Shown: positions 50,743 to 59,434 of the stretch, in pieces
How positions within the stretch are numbered: the first letter of the stretch is position 1
Layout of the letters: every line of letters begins with the position of its first letter
Origin: Leptospira sp. WS58.C1
GTDB lineage: Bacteria; Spirochaetota; Leptospiria; Leptospirales; Leptospiraceae
Assembly: GCF_040833995.1 (NCBI RefSeq)
Contig: NZ_CP162137.1
Coordinates: forward strand, 2,650,001-2,714,000
Direction: 5' to 3'
DNA length: 64,000 nucleotides
The notes under the pieces: generated by a model
The model's input: only the letters and a program-made list of their open reading frames with translations
What the model was told of the DNA's origin: nothing
Database searches by the model: none
Made by a program: the position numbers and the translations under genes

Positions 50743-51425
50743 AATAGGAACTCCAACCAGAACTCCGGCAAAGTAGCTTTAAGGTATTCTCTCACTCTTT
50801 GGGAAAGAATGCCATATCCTTCGTCGGTAAGATGGCCTCCGTCCAATAACATTTCCGTATGGATCAGATCTTCCGGATCGATCCTCGGCAAAAAGGTTAC
50901 CTTCTTCTTCATTTCTAGATTGATCATGGACGCGGCTTTTACAGGCCAAGGAAGTTGTACTGTCCATACGTTAAGAACGATAATATAGTCGCAATGGTCG
51001 TTCAATATCTCAAGAGTCTCGAGCTGTCTTTGTACAGTGGCATCGACTTCTTCCCAAGTGGGTTCGAAATTATTCAGGAAATCATTTACACCGCCGTTCA
51101 ACATGCAGGACCTATATCTTCCCGTTTCGTTTTTAGCGGCCTCTTGGATCTCGTAAGTCCTTCTACCTGGAAACGCCTTCTTATAAGTCTCAAATTCAGG
51201 GAACTGCTCTTCTATAGGCCAGAAGGCGGAGATACTATCCCCAAAAAGAGCGAAGCTAGGTTTGTATAATCCGGACTCTTTAGATCGGATATCCTTATCT
51301 TGAACGCATGCTCCCAACAAAAGAAACATCGCCAAAACAAAAATCCAGAACCGATTAAAAACTCTTTGAGTTCCTAAAAAACAGGAGAGAAGTCCCAACT
51401 TCTCCAAGAAATAAATTATATTCAT
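50739..51425 (-). CDS. SGNH/GDSL-hydrolase lipoprotein
   Basis: A 228-residue exported esterase-like protein. Block I FGDSIS (nucleophile Ser), block III GVNDF with the conserved Asn, and block V DGGHLTDEGY with Asp-x-x-His are visible, so the triad is intact. The lipobox LLLGAC lies at about residue 42, preceded by a helix, so the annotated N-terminus is long and the true start may be internal. It should act on acyl or acetyl esters of envelope lipids or sugars. Its stop overlaps the start of the beta-barrel gene. Confidence 0.78.
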   Translation of the reverse strand: MNIIYFLEKLGLLSCFLGTQRVFNRFWIFVLAMFLLLGACVQDKDIRSKESGLYKPSFALFGDSISAFWPIEEQFPEFETYKKAFPGRRTYEIQEAAKNETGRYRSCMLNGGVNDFLNNFEPTWEEVDATVQRQLETLEILNDHCDYIIVLNVWTVQLPWPVKAASMINLEMKKKVTFLPRIDPEDLIHTEMLLDGGHLTDEGYGILSQRVREYLKATLPEFWLEFLL

Positions 51426-51516
51426 TTTTCATAATGCTCTATAAATTAGGACAAGAAAAGAAAGGAGAATGTTCCCGTTTTTCGAAAAACAGAACAACGG
51501 AGACCGAAGTTCAACA

Positions 51517-51540
51517 AATATTAAAGTGCACTTTAATATT
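51517..51540. promoter_or_regulatory. 24-bp perfect palindrome
   Basis: Arms AATATTAAAGTG / CACTTTAATATT join with no spacer to give a fully symmetric 24-base site. It lies 92 bases upstream of the SGNH gene start (minus strand) and 141 bases upstream of the lipoate-ligase-like gene (plus strand). A T-rich stretch follows on the plus strand, but no plus-strand gene ends here, so an operator is likelier than a terminator. Confidence 0.5.
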
Positions 51541-51680
51541 ATATTTTTTTAATATATAAGGAACGTGGTTCATTTTCGTCGATTCGAAATGCGGAAATTA
51601 TTCCCTAAGTAGAATACGGAAGTCGGATTCGGAGAAACGTTCCAAAAGATAAAAGATAACTACAGTCAATTACAAAACCC

Positions 51681-52553
51681 ATGGACGAAAACCATAGGTC
51701 GATAGACTCTGGTCTCGAAGTGCGGACTTTTATACTAGACCAAAAATCCATTCGGACACCTTATTATAATCTAGCTTTAGAAGAGGCTCTCGCAGTCCAA
51801 CTAGTATCCGGAGGATATTCCGGAGGGGTTCGGTTTTGGGAAGGACCGAGGTCCATTATAATGGGTCTTTCCGAAAAGCCGGAACTAAGCGCAGGAGAAG
51901 AAAACCGAGAAAGTTTTCTGACCGAATTTCAAAAAAGACAAATCCCCAAAAAACCATCTGCAACAGATCCGGTGTATTTAGCCAGAAGAGCAAGCGGTGG
52001 CGGAACAGTGGTTCATGAGCCGGGATGGAATCTGAACTTCAGTCTTTTTGTTTCATTAGAGGCAAAACCTGAACTCTATCCAGTTGCCAACTCTTATAAT
52101 ATATTCTTAGGTTTGATATCTTCCGCATTGAATAGACAAGGGCTCAAAACAAAATGTAAGGGCAAGTCCGACTTAGCCTTGGAACTTTCGCCGGATGTAT
52201 GGAAAAAAATTTCGGGTAACGCCCAGTTCAGGAAGAAGAACTGTATCGTGCAGCATGGGACCTTGATCCTGGACCCAAGGCTTATTCCCTTGGTGTCGGA
52301 CCTCCTACCCCATCCTCCGGAAGAACCGGAATACAGAAAGGGCAGAACTCATGAGGAATTTGTAACCTCCTTACCCGCCTCCTTTTCGCCGGGAAAATTC
52401 AAACAAGACCTTTCCCTTTTATTTGCGGATTATCTGGGGGTTGAAATCCTAGGTACCGAGACGGATCCTTCCTTCTTTCGAAACGTTCGCAAGGTGGCAG
52501 GTCGACTGTTTCAAGAAAAATATTCTGATCTAGGCTATATTCTGGGAGAATGA
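51681..52553 (+). CDS. Lipoate-protein ligase A family protein
   Basis: A 290-residue enzyme of the biotin/lipoate ligase (BPL_LplA_LipB) fold. The substrate loop [21 protein letters not shown] and the lysine segment [22 protein letters not shown] match LplA-type ligases or octanoyltransferases (LipM/LplJ-like). It attaches lipoate or octanoate to E2 lipoyl domains such as the sucB product in this window. Length is typical. It is followed by glyA after 28 bases, perhaps one unit, which would link lipoylation and one-carbon/glycine metabolism. Confidence 0.85.
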   Translation: MDENHRSIDSGLEVRTFILDQKSIRTPYYNLALEEALAVQLVSGGYSGGVRFWEGPRSIIMGLSEKPELSAGEENRESFLTEFQKRQIPKKPSATDPVYLARRASGGGTVVHEPGWNLNFSLFVSLEAKPELYPVANSYNIFLGLISSALNRQGLKTKCKGKSDLALELSPDVWKKISGNAQFRKKNCIVQHGTLILDPRLIPLVSDLLPHPPEEPEYRKGRTHEEFVTSLPASFSPGKFKQDLSLLFADYLGVEILGTETDPSFFRNVRKVAGRLFQEKYSDLGYILGE

Positions 52554-52581
52554 TTCTCTCAAAACTCAAACCGAGGAAAAA

Positions 52582-53829
52582 ATGAAATACCTTCCCCAAC
52601 AAGACCCCGAAATTTTCAAAGCCTTACAAGCGGAAGACATGAGGCAGGAACAAAATCTGGAAATGATCGCATCCGAAAACTTCGTATCCAGATCCGTCTT
52701 AGAAGCCTATACTTCTACGCTCACCAATAAATACGCAGAAGGATATCCCGGAAAAAGATATTATAACGGGTGTGTAAACGCAGACATAGTCGAGTCCTTG
52801 GCGATCGAAAGGGCAAAAAAGATCTTCAAAGCAGAATATGCGAACGTTCAGCCCCATTCCGGTGCTCAGGCAAATATGGCGGTCTTCTTGGCAACATTAG
52901 AACCGGGAGATTCTTTTTTAGGAATGAACCTGGCCCATGGCGGACATTTAACCCATGGTTCTCCTGTAAATATCAGCGGAAGATATTATAAACCGATCCC
53001 TTACGGTGTAGATCCTAAAACGGAAACGATCGATTATGACGCTCTGGCGGCTCTTGCAAAAGAACATAAGCCTAAATTGATTGTTGCAGGCGCTTCCGCA
53101 TATTCCAGAACGATCGATTTTGACAAGTTCGCAGAGATCGCAAGATCCGTAGGTGCAAAACTGATGGCGGATATCGCGCATATTTCAGGGTTAGTCGCGA
53201 CAGGTTATCACCCCTCTCCGATCGATAATTTTGATTACGTTACCACCACCACTCACAAAACCCTCAGGGGGCCAAGAGGTGGATTAATTCTTTCTAAATT
53301 AGAAAATGAGAAAGTATTAAATTCCAGAGTGTTCCCCGGGATCCAAGGTGGACCTCTAATGCATGTGATCGCCGCAAAAGCGGTGGCATTCGGAGAAGCG
53401 TTAACCCCCGATTACAAAAAGTATATCGAAACAGTACTCGAAAACGCAAAAGTTTTGGCGGAAGTATTCGTAAAAAGAGGATTCAGGGTTGTGAGCGGCG
53501 GAACTGACAATCATCTAGTCCTTTTGGATGTGTCCGTTAAAGGACTGACCGGCGCAAAAGCGGCCGACGGATTGGATGAGGTGGGAGTTACCGTGAATAA
53601 AAACGCCATCCCATTCGACAAAAATCCTCCGGCAGTCGCTTCCGGAATTCGTTTAGGAACTCCTGCACTTACTACCAGAGGGCTTAAACCTTCCGATATC
53701 GAAAAAGTTGGAAATCTGATCTGCGATTTCTTAGATAACCCTGATGACGAAAAGACAAAGGAAAAAGTTAAGGCTGGTGTGAAAGAGATCACCCAACAGT
53801 TCCCGATGACCGATTTCAGATTGGATTAA
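52582..53829 (+). CDS. glyA: Serine hydroxymethyltransferase
   Basis: A 415-residue PLP enzyme interconverting serine and glycine with tetrahydrofolate, the main source of one-carbon units. PLP Lys226 is in [14 protein letters not shown]; other hallmarks are [52 protein letters not shown] and [14 protein letters not shown]. Length is normal. GAGGAAAA precedes the ATG. A strong stem-loop 9 bases after the stop closes the unit. Confidence 0.97.
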   Translation: MKYLPQQDPEIFKALQAEDMRQEQNLEMIASENFVSRSVLEAYTSTLTNKYAEGYPGKRYYNGCVNADIVESLAIERAKKIFKAEYANVQPHSGAQANMAVFLATLEPGDSFLGMNLAHGGHLTHGSPVNISGRYYKPIPYGVDPKTETIDYDALAALAKEHKPKLIVAGASAYSRTIDFDKFAEIARSVGAKLMADIAHISGLVATGYHPSPIDNFDYVTTTTHKTLRGPRGGLILSKLENEKVLNSRVFPGIQGGPLMHVIAAKAVAFGEALTPDYKKYIETVLENAKVLAEVFVKRGFRVVSGGTDNHLVLLDVSVKGLTGAKAADGLDEVGVTVNKNAIPFDKNPPAVASGIRLGTPALTTRGLKPSDIEKVGNLICDFLDNPDDEKTKEKVKAGVKEITQQFPMTDFRLD

Positions 53830-53837
53830 AATTTGCG

Positions 53838-53867
53838 ACTTCTCCGGGACAAAATTTCCGGAGAAGT
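53838..53867 (+). terminator. Terminator-like stem-loop after glyA
   Basis: ACTTCTCCGG and CCGGAGAAGT form perfect 10-base arms around a 10-base loop, starting nine bases after the glyA stop. It is followed by TATCTCTCCTTCT, a pyrimidine-rich but not pure T tail. Its position and strength make it the likely 3' end of the glyA transcript. Confidence 0.72.
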
Positions 53868-53956
53868 TATCTCTCCTTCTAAAATTCTTCCCTCTTCCTC
53901 TTTTTCCAACCCTGGAAACATCTTGACTACTTTATAATTCCATTTATTATTTTTAC

Positions 53957-55930
53957 ATGCTCATATTAGGTCAGGATCCCGGCAACCCTATCCTGATTTG
54001 GCCGGAGTTCTCCTGGACTCCAGTTATCAGCGGAACGATTTTTTTAGTTCTCTTATTTTCCGTAATCTTCCTCTTACAACGTTATTTACGCAGGCAAAAT
54101 CGGCTCGCATTGGAATACAGAGCGAAGATCGTTTCCAAACTACGTCTCCATCATTTCAATTCCAAGGACACGAATCTTTTTCACACATTTTTGGACCAGG
54201 TTGATAACTCCGATCTAAAACGATTGGCGGAAGACCCTTCCTGGTATCGAAAATATTTTCTCCCCGAGTTTTTACAATTTCTTGCAGAACAAAGTAATCT
54301 TCCCGCATGGAAAGACATATTGATCGTACATACTTTGGATCATTTGATTGAAGATCATAAGGCCATAGCTAAAAACTTCATTACCGCAATTTTAGAAACC
54401 GATTCAGAGGAAAGATTTCCAGCCTTATTAGGGATCCAAGAGCTGGATGAGAATTCCTTAAACAGAGCGATAAGAGCAAGGATCTATACTAAAAAAGTAG
54501 GGGCCACATTCTCTCTCACCAGATACGAAAGAATGAAGATCATAGTTCCGGATGAGAGTAAACGATGGCTCAAATCCGAAGCGATATTAATCTCACAAGA
54601 AGGTACAAATCTTACACTGCAGATCAAAACAATCCCGGAATTGGACCAAAAGAAAAGCGAAGAATGGCTTGAAACTCCAAAGACAAGTCAAGCCGGCCCC
54701 TCTCAACCGGGCGCCATACCGGACGAATACCTAAATAGTCTGGCACAAATTTTAGAATATTCAGGCCTTCACCCGAGCACCTGCGAAGAGATCTCTCGAT
54801 TAGTAAATGCTTATCAAGAACACCCGGGATTAATACGTAGAAAACATAGACAAGAAGATTATAAAATATTAATACGTCTGTACAAGGTATGCTTCATCAA
54901 ATTCCGCTCTCAAACGTCCAACGTCCCTAAGCCGGTACTTTTATTTATTCATTTTTTCTTTTTGGACGAAGGTTTACTATCCGCAAAAAGAATAGAGGAT
55001 CTGGAAATAGCCATTACCTCGCTAAAATCCTCCACAACCGATCACCAATACCGGGAAGTAAAACTCTCGGTCCATCTCCTGCCTGATTGGTTAAATTTGA
55101 TACTGGCAGGCAAAAAGAATCCATCCCAAAATCATCTGGGACAGACCTACGATCAGATCCAAAAATCGAACCTGCGCTGGAATCAGGAAGCGGAAGCAAA
55201 GAATATAATGAATAATGAATATCTTTTGCATATTCTGGACTGGGAATTGGAAAACATACTTTATATGGGACTGTTGGGTATTTCCTTAAATCCGAATTTC
55301 GCTTACCCGATCCTTTCGGAAGATCAATTTTACGGATCCACAGAATCCAATCTGACTTTCGCCGATAAAATCCTATCGAATGCAGAAAAAGTTAAGCTTA
55401 TAGATCCGAACCTTTTCCAAAGAGAAGTAAGCGCGATCTCCAATATGGACCCAAGCCGTACCGATCCGTTTAGAAAAGAATTTTCTGCGGATTGTATCCT
55501 ACTTCCTTATAGCGGAAACAGAGGAGTCCTTTGGCAAGATACAAGTGTTGGCAACCAGGATTGCTGTAGGCTGTTATTTCCGATAATCATGACGGAAAAT
55601 GCTACATTAGTAGTCACCAAAACCCTTGGCGAATTCCGCTGGGAAACGGAAAGAACCATAAGAGGAAGAAAGTGGAAGGATCCCGTACCTGCTTCCCTCA
55701 CCTCGGAATATTATTCCTATTTGGAAAATTTCCAAAAAAATCCGAACCTAACCGTGGAGGCGAAAAAGAGAATAGAACAACAATGGATCAAGGTCGGGAA
55801 GAATATCAAAGATATGTTTAGCATAGACTATGCTTATTGGATACTTCTAGAGGCCGAAGGTAAACCGAGACTCAATCGGGTCGTTCGAGAAATCCTAAAT
55901 CGTTTTATTCCGATCCAAATTAAGTTGTGA
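53957..55930 (+). CDS. Large protein of unknown function, one membrane helix
   Basis: A 657-residue product. A hydrophobic helix (about 19-42, VISGTIFLVLLFSVIFLLQRYL) anchors it, and the remaining about 600 residues are helix-rich and cytoplasmic by charge. A region near 170-215 (SLTRYERMKIIVPDESKRWLKSEAILISQEGTNLTLQIKT as strands) is beta-rich and may be a small embedded domain, PilZ-like in outline but without its RxxxR or DxSxxG motifs. I recognise no family; start ATG at 53957. It stands alone between glyA and the acyltransferase gene. Confidence 0.7.
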   Translation: MLILGQDPGNPILIWPEFSWTPVISGTIFLVLLFSVIFLLQRYLRRQNRLALEYRAKIVSKLRLHHFNSKDTNLFHTFLDQVDNSDLKRLAEDPSWYRKYFLPEFLQFLAEQSNLPAWKDILIVHTLDHLIEDHKAIAKNFITAILETDSEERFPALLGIQELDENSLNRAIRARIYTKKVGATFSLTRYERMKIIVPDESKRWLKSEAILISQEGTNLTLQIKTIPELDQKKSEEWLETPKTSQAGPSQPGAIPDEYLNSLAQILEYSGLHPSTCEEISRLVNAYQEHPGLIRRKHRQEDYKILIRLYKVCFIKFRSQTSNVPKPVLLFIHFFFLDEGLLSAKRIEDLEIAITSLKSSTTDHQYREVKLSVHLLPDWLNLILAGKKNPSQNHLGQTYDQIQKSNLRWNQEAEAKNIMNNEYLLHILDWELENILYMGLLGISLNPNFAYPILSEDQFYGSTESNLTFADKILSNAEKVKLIDPNLFQREVSAISNMDPSRTDPFRKEFSADCILLPYSGNRGVLWQDTSVGNQDCCRLLFPIIMTENATLVVTKTLGEFRWETERTIRGRKWKDPVPASLTSEYYSYLENFQKNPNLTVEAKKRIEQQWIKVGKNIKDMFSIDYAYWILLEAEGKPRLNRVVREILNRFIPIQIKL

Positions 55931-56076
55931 TCTCTTCTCACGCATGCCATTTAAATCGAACGGAAAGTTCAATGTAAAATGCAAAAATATGTTTTCAATA
56001 TCGGATCATTTTATTTCCATATTTTAATGCCGACCTAGTTATTCGGCGTCAGAAGTAAAAACGTAAGAGATTCAAA

Positions 56077-57261
56077 TTGAAATATCTATTCTCTAAAAAT
56101 GAATCCGAATTGCCCGCATTAAACGGATTAAGGGCACTATCCATTTTTTTAGTCATTATATTTCACCTAGGACCAATATTTAAAACGGAAGAACTGACCC
56201 TCATACACGTTCTTCAAAATTTTCGGACAGGCGTGGATTTATTCTTTATCCTAAGTGGGTTTTTAATTTATGGGGGACTTTTAGCGGAATACGAAAAAAC
56301 CTCCAAACTAGATCTGAAAATTTTTTATGTAAAAAGAACGTTGAGGATCATGCCTGCGTATTATTTTTGTATTTTGATCAATTATTTTTATACTCAAAAA
56401 ACCTATAAACTTTTTGATAAGATACCAAACCCAAATACAGCAGACATTTTCAACCATCAAAAATTAGAAAACATGCTATCTAATTCATGGGGGGATTTCT
56501 TATACCTATCAAATTATTTTAGAGAAAGATTGTTTGAATATGGATGGTCCCTTTCTGTCGAGGAACAGTTCTATCTGGTCGTTCCGCCGTTATGTATGTT
56601 TCTGCTCTTCAGAGTTACAGAAAACTTGAGACGAAATATATTAATAGTTTTATTCTTTTTACCATTAATTTTCAGAATCGTCTATTTTTTTTGGGGAATT
56701 GACAGACGTTTAGTCGAGGTCCATACGGAAACCCGTTTTGACTTTTTGATTTTAGGAATGTTGATTGCGGAACTCTTACGCTGGAAACCGCTTTTTTTTA
56801 AACAAAGGAATATCAAAATAGATCTTTTATTCAGTGTTTGTATAATCGTCACTTTGCTATTTTCGTTTCAGCAGACAAGGGTGAAAGTGAATTCCATTTT
56901 TATATTTACCCTATTTCAGTTCGGATATGGATTATTGTTTATAGTTGCTTTAATCAAAGGTAGTTTTTGGAACAAAATTTTCAGTTTTTCCTTTTTTAGG
57001 CCCATTGCTCGCGTGAGTTACACGATGTATTTATGGCATGCAGGTCTATCAGGAATAGCATTGTTCTTATTATACGGAAATAGTAATGTGGAACTAACGA
57101 ATTTTGGAACCTTTTTGTTAGTAGGATTACTGACTACGCTATTTGTCTTTCTAGTCTGCATCCCGATCTTCTATATAACCGAAAGACCTTTCTTAGCGCT
57201 GAGAGATCATCTAGTCAAAAGACTGAAGAACAAGAAAAGCGAAACAGTCGTCCCGAACTGA
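56077..57261 (+). CDS. Acyltransferase family 3 membrane protein
   Basis: A 394-residue polytopic protein with about ten helices that would transfer an acyl group to a sugar on the cell surface, for example LPS or O-antigen. The family start ELPALNGLRALSIFLVIIFH contains the RxxA/H catalytic area, and TGVDLFFILSGFLI, YGWSLSVEEQFYLV and RVSYTMYLWHAG are its conserved blocks. The start is TTG at 56077 with AAGAGA upstream. The gene is visibly richer in AT and in Phe/Ile/Tyr/Lys codons than glyA beside it, compatible with horizontal transfer. It is convergent with the GNAT gene. Confidence 0.87.
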   Translation: MKYLFSKNESELPALNGLRALSIFLVIIFHLGPIFKTEELTLIHVLQNFRTGVDLFFILSGFLIYGGLLAEYEKTSKLDLKIFYVKRTLRIMPAYYFCILINYFYTQKTYKLFDKIPNPNTADIFNHQKLENMLSNSWGDFLYLSNYFRERLFEYGWSLSVEEQFYLVVPPLCMFLLFRVTENLRRNILIVLFFLPLIFRIVYFFWGIDRRLVEVHTETRFDFLILGMLIAELLRWKPLFFKQRNIKIDLLFSVCIIVTLLFSFQQTRVKVNSIFIFTLFQFGYGLLFIVALIKGSFWNKIFSFSFFRPIARVSYTMYLWHAGLSGIALFLLYGNSNVELTNFGTFLLVGLLTTLFVFLVCIPIFYITERPFLALRDHLVKRLKNKKSETVVPN

Positions 57262-57265
57262 AAGT

Positions 57266-57781
57266 TTATTTTTTATATCCTTCCCAATTTTCTCTGGTCA
57301 AAAGATAAACTTTACAGTCATCCGATCCGAACCTTCGGTTCTCCAGAAATTTAAATCCGAATTTTTCGTAAAACGTATGTGCTCTGGAATTTTTAGCAAG
57401 AGGATCCACGAGAACAGAATGAACTGAAGTTTTGGAAAAACATTTTTCCAAAACCTGCCTCATAATTTGGGTTCCGTAACCTTTTCCTAAATTCTCTACA
57501 TCGCCCAGCCATATATCGATTGCCATATAACCGGATCCGATCTCTCCCCAATAATGGGATTCTTCTCTTTGCGGGTCGATGATCTGCACGAAACCGATCG
57601 GGATCCCTTCCTTCTCCGCAATCAATTGTTCTCTCCAATCCGGGAATCGTTTGAGTTCGATTTCCCAACCCCAATCATCATTCGGATCGGACTCGATCAC
57701 ATGTTCCTTTTCATCCCATTCTTCGAGAGTTCTCAAATCTTCGTAATTTGCGGTTCGGAGGGAAATTTTCTGTTCTTTCAT
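57266..57781 (-). CDS. GNAT-family N-acetyltransferase
   Basis: A 171-residue acetyl-CoA-dependent transferase. SLRTANYEDLRTLEEW opens the fold; the acetyl-CoA-binding A motif is GKGYGTQIMRQVLEKCF, and NSRAHTFYEKFGFKF is motif B. The pattern FVQIIDPQREESHYWG...YMAIDIWLGDVENLGKGYG resembles aminoglycoside 6'-type acetyltransferases, but many such proteins act on other amines, so resistance should not be assumed. I chose ATG at 57781 over a TTG nine codons earlier. It is four bases from the convergent acyltransferase gene. Confidence 0.85.
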   Translation of the reverse strand: MKEQKISLRTANYEDLRTLEEWDEKEHVIESDPNDDWGWEIELKRFPDWREQLIAEKEGIPIGFVQIIDPQREESHYWGEIGSGYMAIDIWLGDVENLGKGYGTQIMRQVLEKCFSKTSVHSVLVDPLAKNSRAHTFYEKFGFKFLENRRFGSDDCKVYLLTRENWEGYKK

Positions 57782-57878
57782 GTATATTTTATATAGAACC
57801 TTTCTCAAAACCCTTTACAAACAATTCCTTGGATTAAACTTTTCGCTGTAGGCTTTTTAAAGTATTTTTCAGCTAGTT

Positions 57879-58400
57879 CTATATAATTCCTTTAATTTCC
57901 AAAAATATTAAAATCATGGATGAAGTGACTCCTACTAAAAGACAACGATAACTCCATCTCAAATATCTATATTTTGTAAAGTAGAGAGATTTTCCCAACT
58001 GATACAGATCTCTTGTTAAGGCTTCATACAAAGTAGAATCTTCCGAAGCGATCTCTTCCATCTTAATCATAAATTCTTTTTCACTCAACGGAGCAAAATG
58101 CCCGAAAAACAAAGGATTCGATTTACCGTTCTTTTTCTGTTTGAACGTAGGCATCACCGCGAGTATAGCCAAACTTGCCGCGATTACTATAAATACCATC
58201 AAGGTCAGTAATCCTGTTCTATAGACCGGCCTTTGGACATATCCTAAGGATAGTGAAAGGATTACGAATGATGCCGCGATCAGAATATTCGCTTTTTGGT
58301 CCGCCATCTGGCTAAGCTGAGAATGATGCTGGTGAACGGTCCTAAAAAGATAATCTACAGCAGAACGAGCACGGACCGTTTTGAAATGATCTGATTCCAT
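57879..58400 (-). CDS. Pycsar-type transmembrane effector domain (DUF5706-like)
   Basis: About 173 residues with two N-terminal-half helices (ANILIAASFVILSLSLGYV and LLTLMVFIVIAASLAILAVM) and a third at the C-terminus. The motif HHSQLSQMADQKANILIAAS just before the first helix matches the PycTM/DUF5706 family, whose proteins in Pycsar defence sense a cyclic nucleotide and damage the membrane. No cyclase gene is adjacent, so this is an orphan by context. Start choice is uncertain: ATG at 58400 gives the usual N-terminus; frames extend to 58493. It is divergent from the PolB cassette, with about 130 bases between starts. Confidence 0.72.
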   Translation of the reverse strand: MESDHFKTVRARSAVDYLFRTVHQHHSQLSQMADQKANILIAASFVILSLSLGYVQRPVYRTGLLTLMVFIVIAASLAILAVMPTFKQKKNGKSNPLFFGHFAPLSEKEFMIKMEEIASEDSTLYEALTRDLYQLGKSLYFTKYRYLRWSYRCLLVGVTSSMILIFLEIKGII

Positions 58401-58533
58401 AGCTCCAAGGATTTGGTAAAATAATTTTAGACAAGACATAATTGAAGTAGCCCAAAGCCCAAAAGTCCTCTTTTTGGAATTCCTACACCTCAAATCACTT
58501 TACATATTTCAACATATCATTTATATAGTATAT

Positions 58534-59181
58534 ATGTATTTAGGTCCCCTGGAAGGTTTCCAAGACCAGTTGTTTCGCCCGGTCCTAGGCTGGAGCAGGG
58601 ATAATGTAGGGCTTTTAACGGGAAGACAGGGGATCTATAAATTGGCGCTTCGTTGGGAATACGCATTTGCCGTTTCCGGATTCCAGGTCTTTAATTTGGA
58701 CTGTGCCATTCGTTTCGACGTATTCACAATCACAGAAGAGACTAGAAAAAGGAGAGTATCTCCAGAGGCCCTTCTGGAAAAGATTTTGGTCCAGAGAGCA
58801 TTTACTCCCTATCAGATCTTGGATTCCTTACGGGAGATCTATACTTCGACAAAAGAAAATACGATCTATTTCCTTTTGGCTCCCTGCAAACAATTCTTTG
58901 ATGGAGATGTTCAGTACGACGAAGGTCTCTTCCTTTTGGAAAAGTTGGTATTATTATTGGAACGTATGCGTTCCAAACGGATCCCGATTGTCCTTGTGGA
59001 ATCTACAAAATACACTCACCCGAACTTTCAAAAAATTTTCCCAAAGTTAGTGGCACTCTCTGACGATCTTTGGGAATTGAATATGGTGGAAGGTCACTCT
59101 TATCTTAAGATCAGAAAAGCGAAATCTATATACGAGATCGGAACGGATCAAAGTTCCAAACAGGAGTTTATTTATGGGTAG
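58534..59181 (+). CDS. RecA-superfamily-like protein with degenerate P-loop
   Basis: A 215-residue protein with the order of a RecA/RadA-like core: a strand and loop NVGLLTGRQGIYKLAL where Walker A should be, then FAVSGFQVFNLDCAIRFDVFTI, ILVQRAFTPYQILDSL (as in RecA-like families), IYFLLAPCKQFFDGDV, and RIPIVLVES. The Walker A consensus GxxxxGK[T/S] reads G30-R-Q-G-I-Y35-K36-L37, so the glycine before Lys and the Thr/Ser after it are lost; ATP hydrolysis is doubtful. It overlaps the next gene by eight bases. No Shine-Dalgarno precedes the ATG. By analogy with ImuA it may link a polymerase to RecA (inference). Confidence 0.7.
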   Translation: MYLGPLEGFQDQLFRPVLGWSRDNVGLLTGRQGIYKLALRWEYAFAVSGFQVFNLDCAIRFDVFTITEETRKRRVSPEALLEKILVQRAFTPYQILDSLREIYTSTKENTIYFLLAPCKQFFDGDVQYDEGLFLLEKLVLLLERMRSKRIPIVLVESTKYTHPNFQKIFPKLVALSDDLWELNMVEGHSYLKIRKAKSIYEIGTDQSSKQEFIYG

Positions 59182-59434
59182 GACGGTTATTCCATATTCC
59201 AGACAAATGCAGTATATCGAATCCAGTCTTGGACAATACAGAAGAGGACTTCGCAAACCGGACCAGGAAATTTTCGACGAATTGATCCGAACTGCAAAAC
59301 TCCAGGTGCAGGCAGGAGTGATGGCTTCTTCTCCTTATCCGATCGATATTATGCTTCTTACGATGATGATCGATCTTAAGAAAGAAATACTTAGATTAAA
59401 AAAAGAATCGGAAGCTATCAGGAAACAAGAATGA
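59174..59434 (+). CDS. Small helical protein in PolB cassette
   Basis: An 86-residue, almost wholly helical protein. The first half (IPYSRQMQYIESSLGQYRRG, LRKPDQEIFDELIRTAKLQV) looks like a short helical bundle, and the end (IDLKKEILRLKKESEAIRKQ) a coiled coil. Its start overlaps the RecA-like gene by eight bases and its stop overlaps the polymerase start by four (ATGA), so it is made in step with both. A bridging or regulatory subunit is the natural guess. No known family is recognised. Confidence 0.78.
   Translation: MGRTVIPYSRQMQYIESSLGQYRRGLRKPDQEIFDELIRTAKLQVQAGVMASSPYPIDIMLLTMMIDLKKEILRLKKESEAIRKQE

Noticed and set aside
51517..51558. Intrinsic terminator (stem followed by T-run)
   Set aside because: No plus-strand gene ends upstream; both neighbours point away from the site.
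57266..57781. Aminoglycoside resistance gene
   Set aside because: The fold matches the broad GNAT class; resistance cannot be concluded from sequence alone.
57879..59181. Complete Pycsar operon
   Set aside because: The effector-like gene is present, but neither neighbour is a nucleotide cyclase; the divergent gene is RecA-like.
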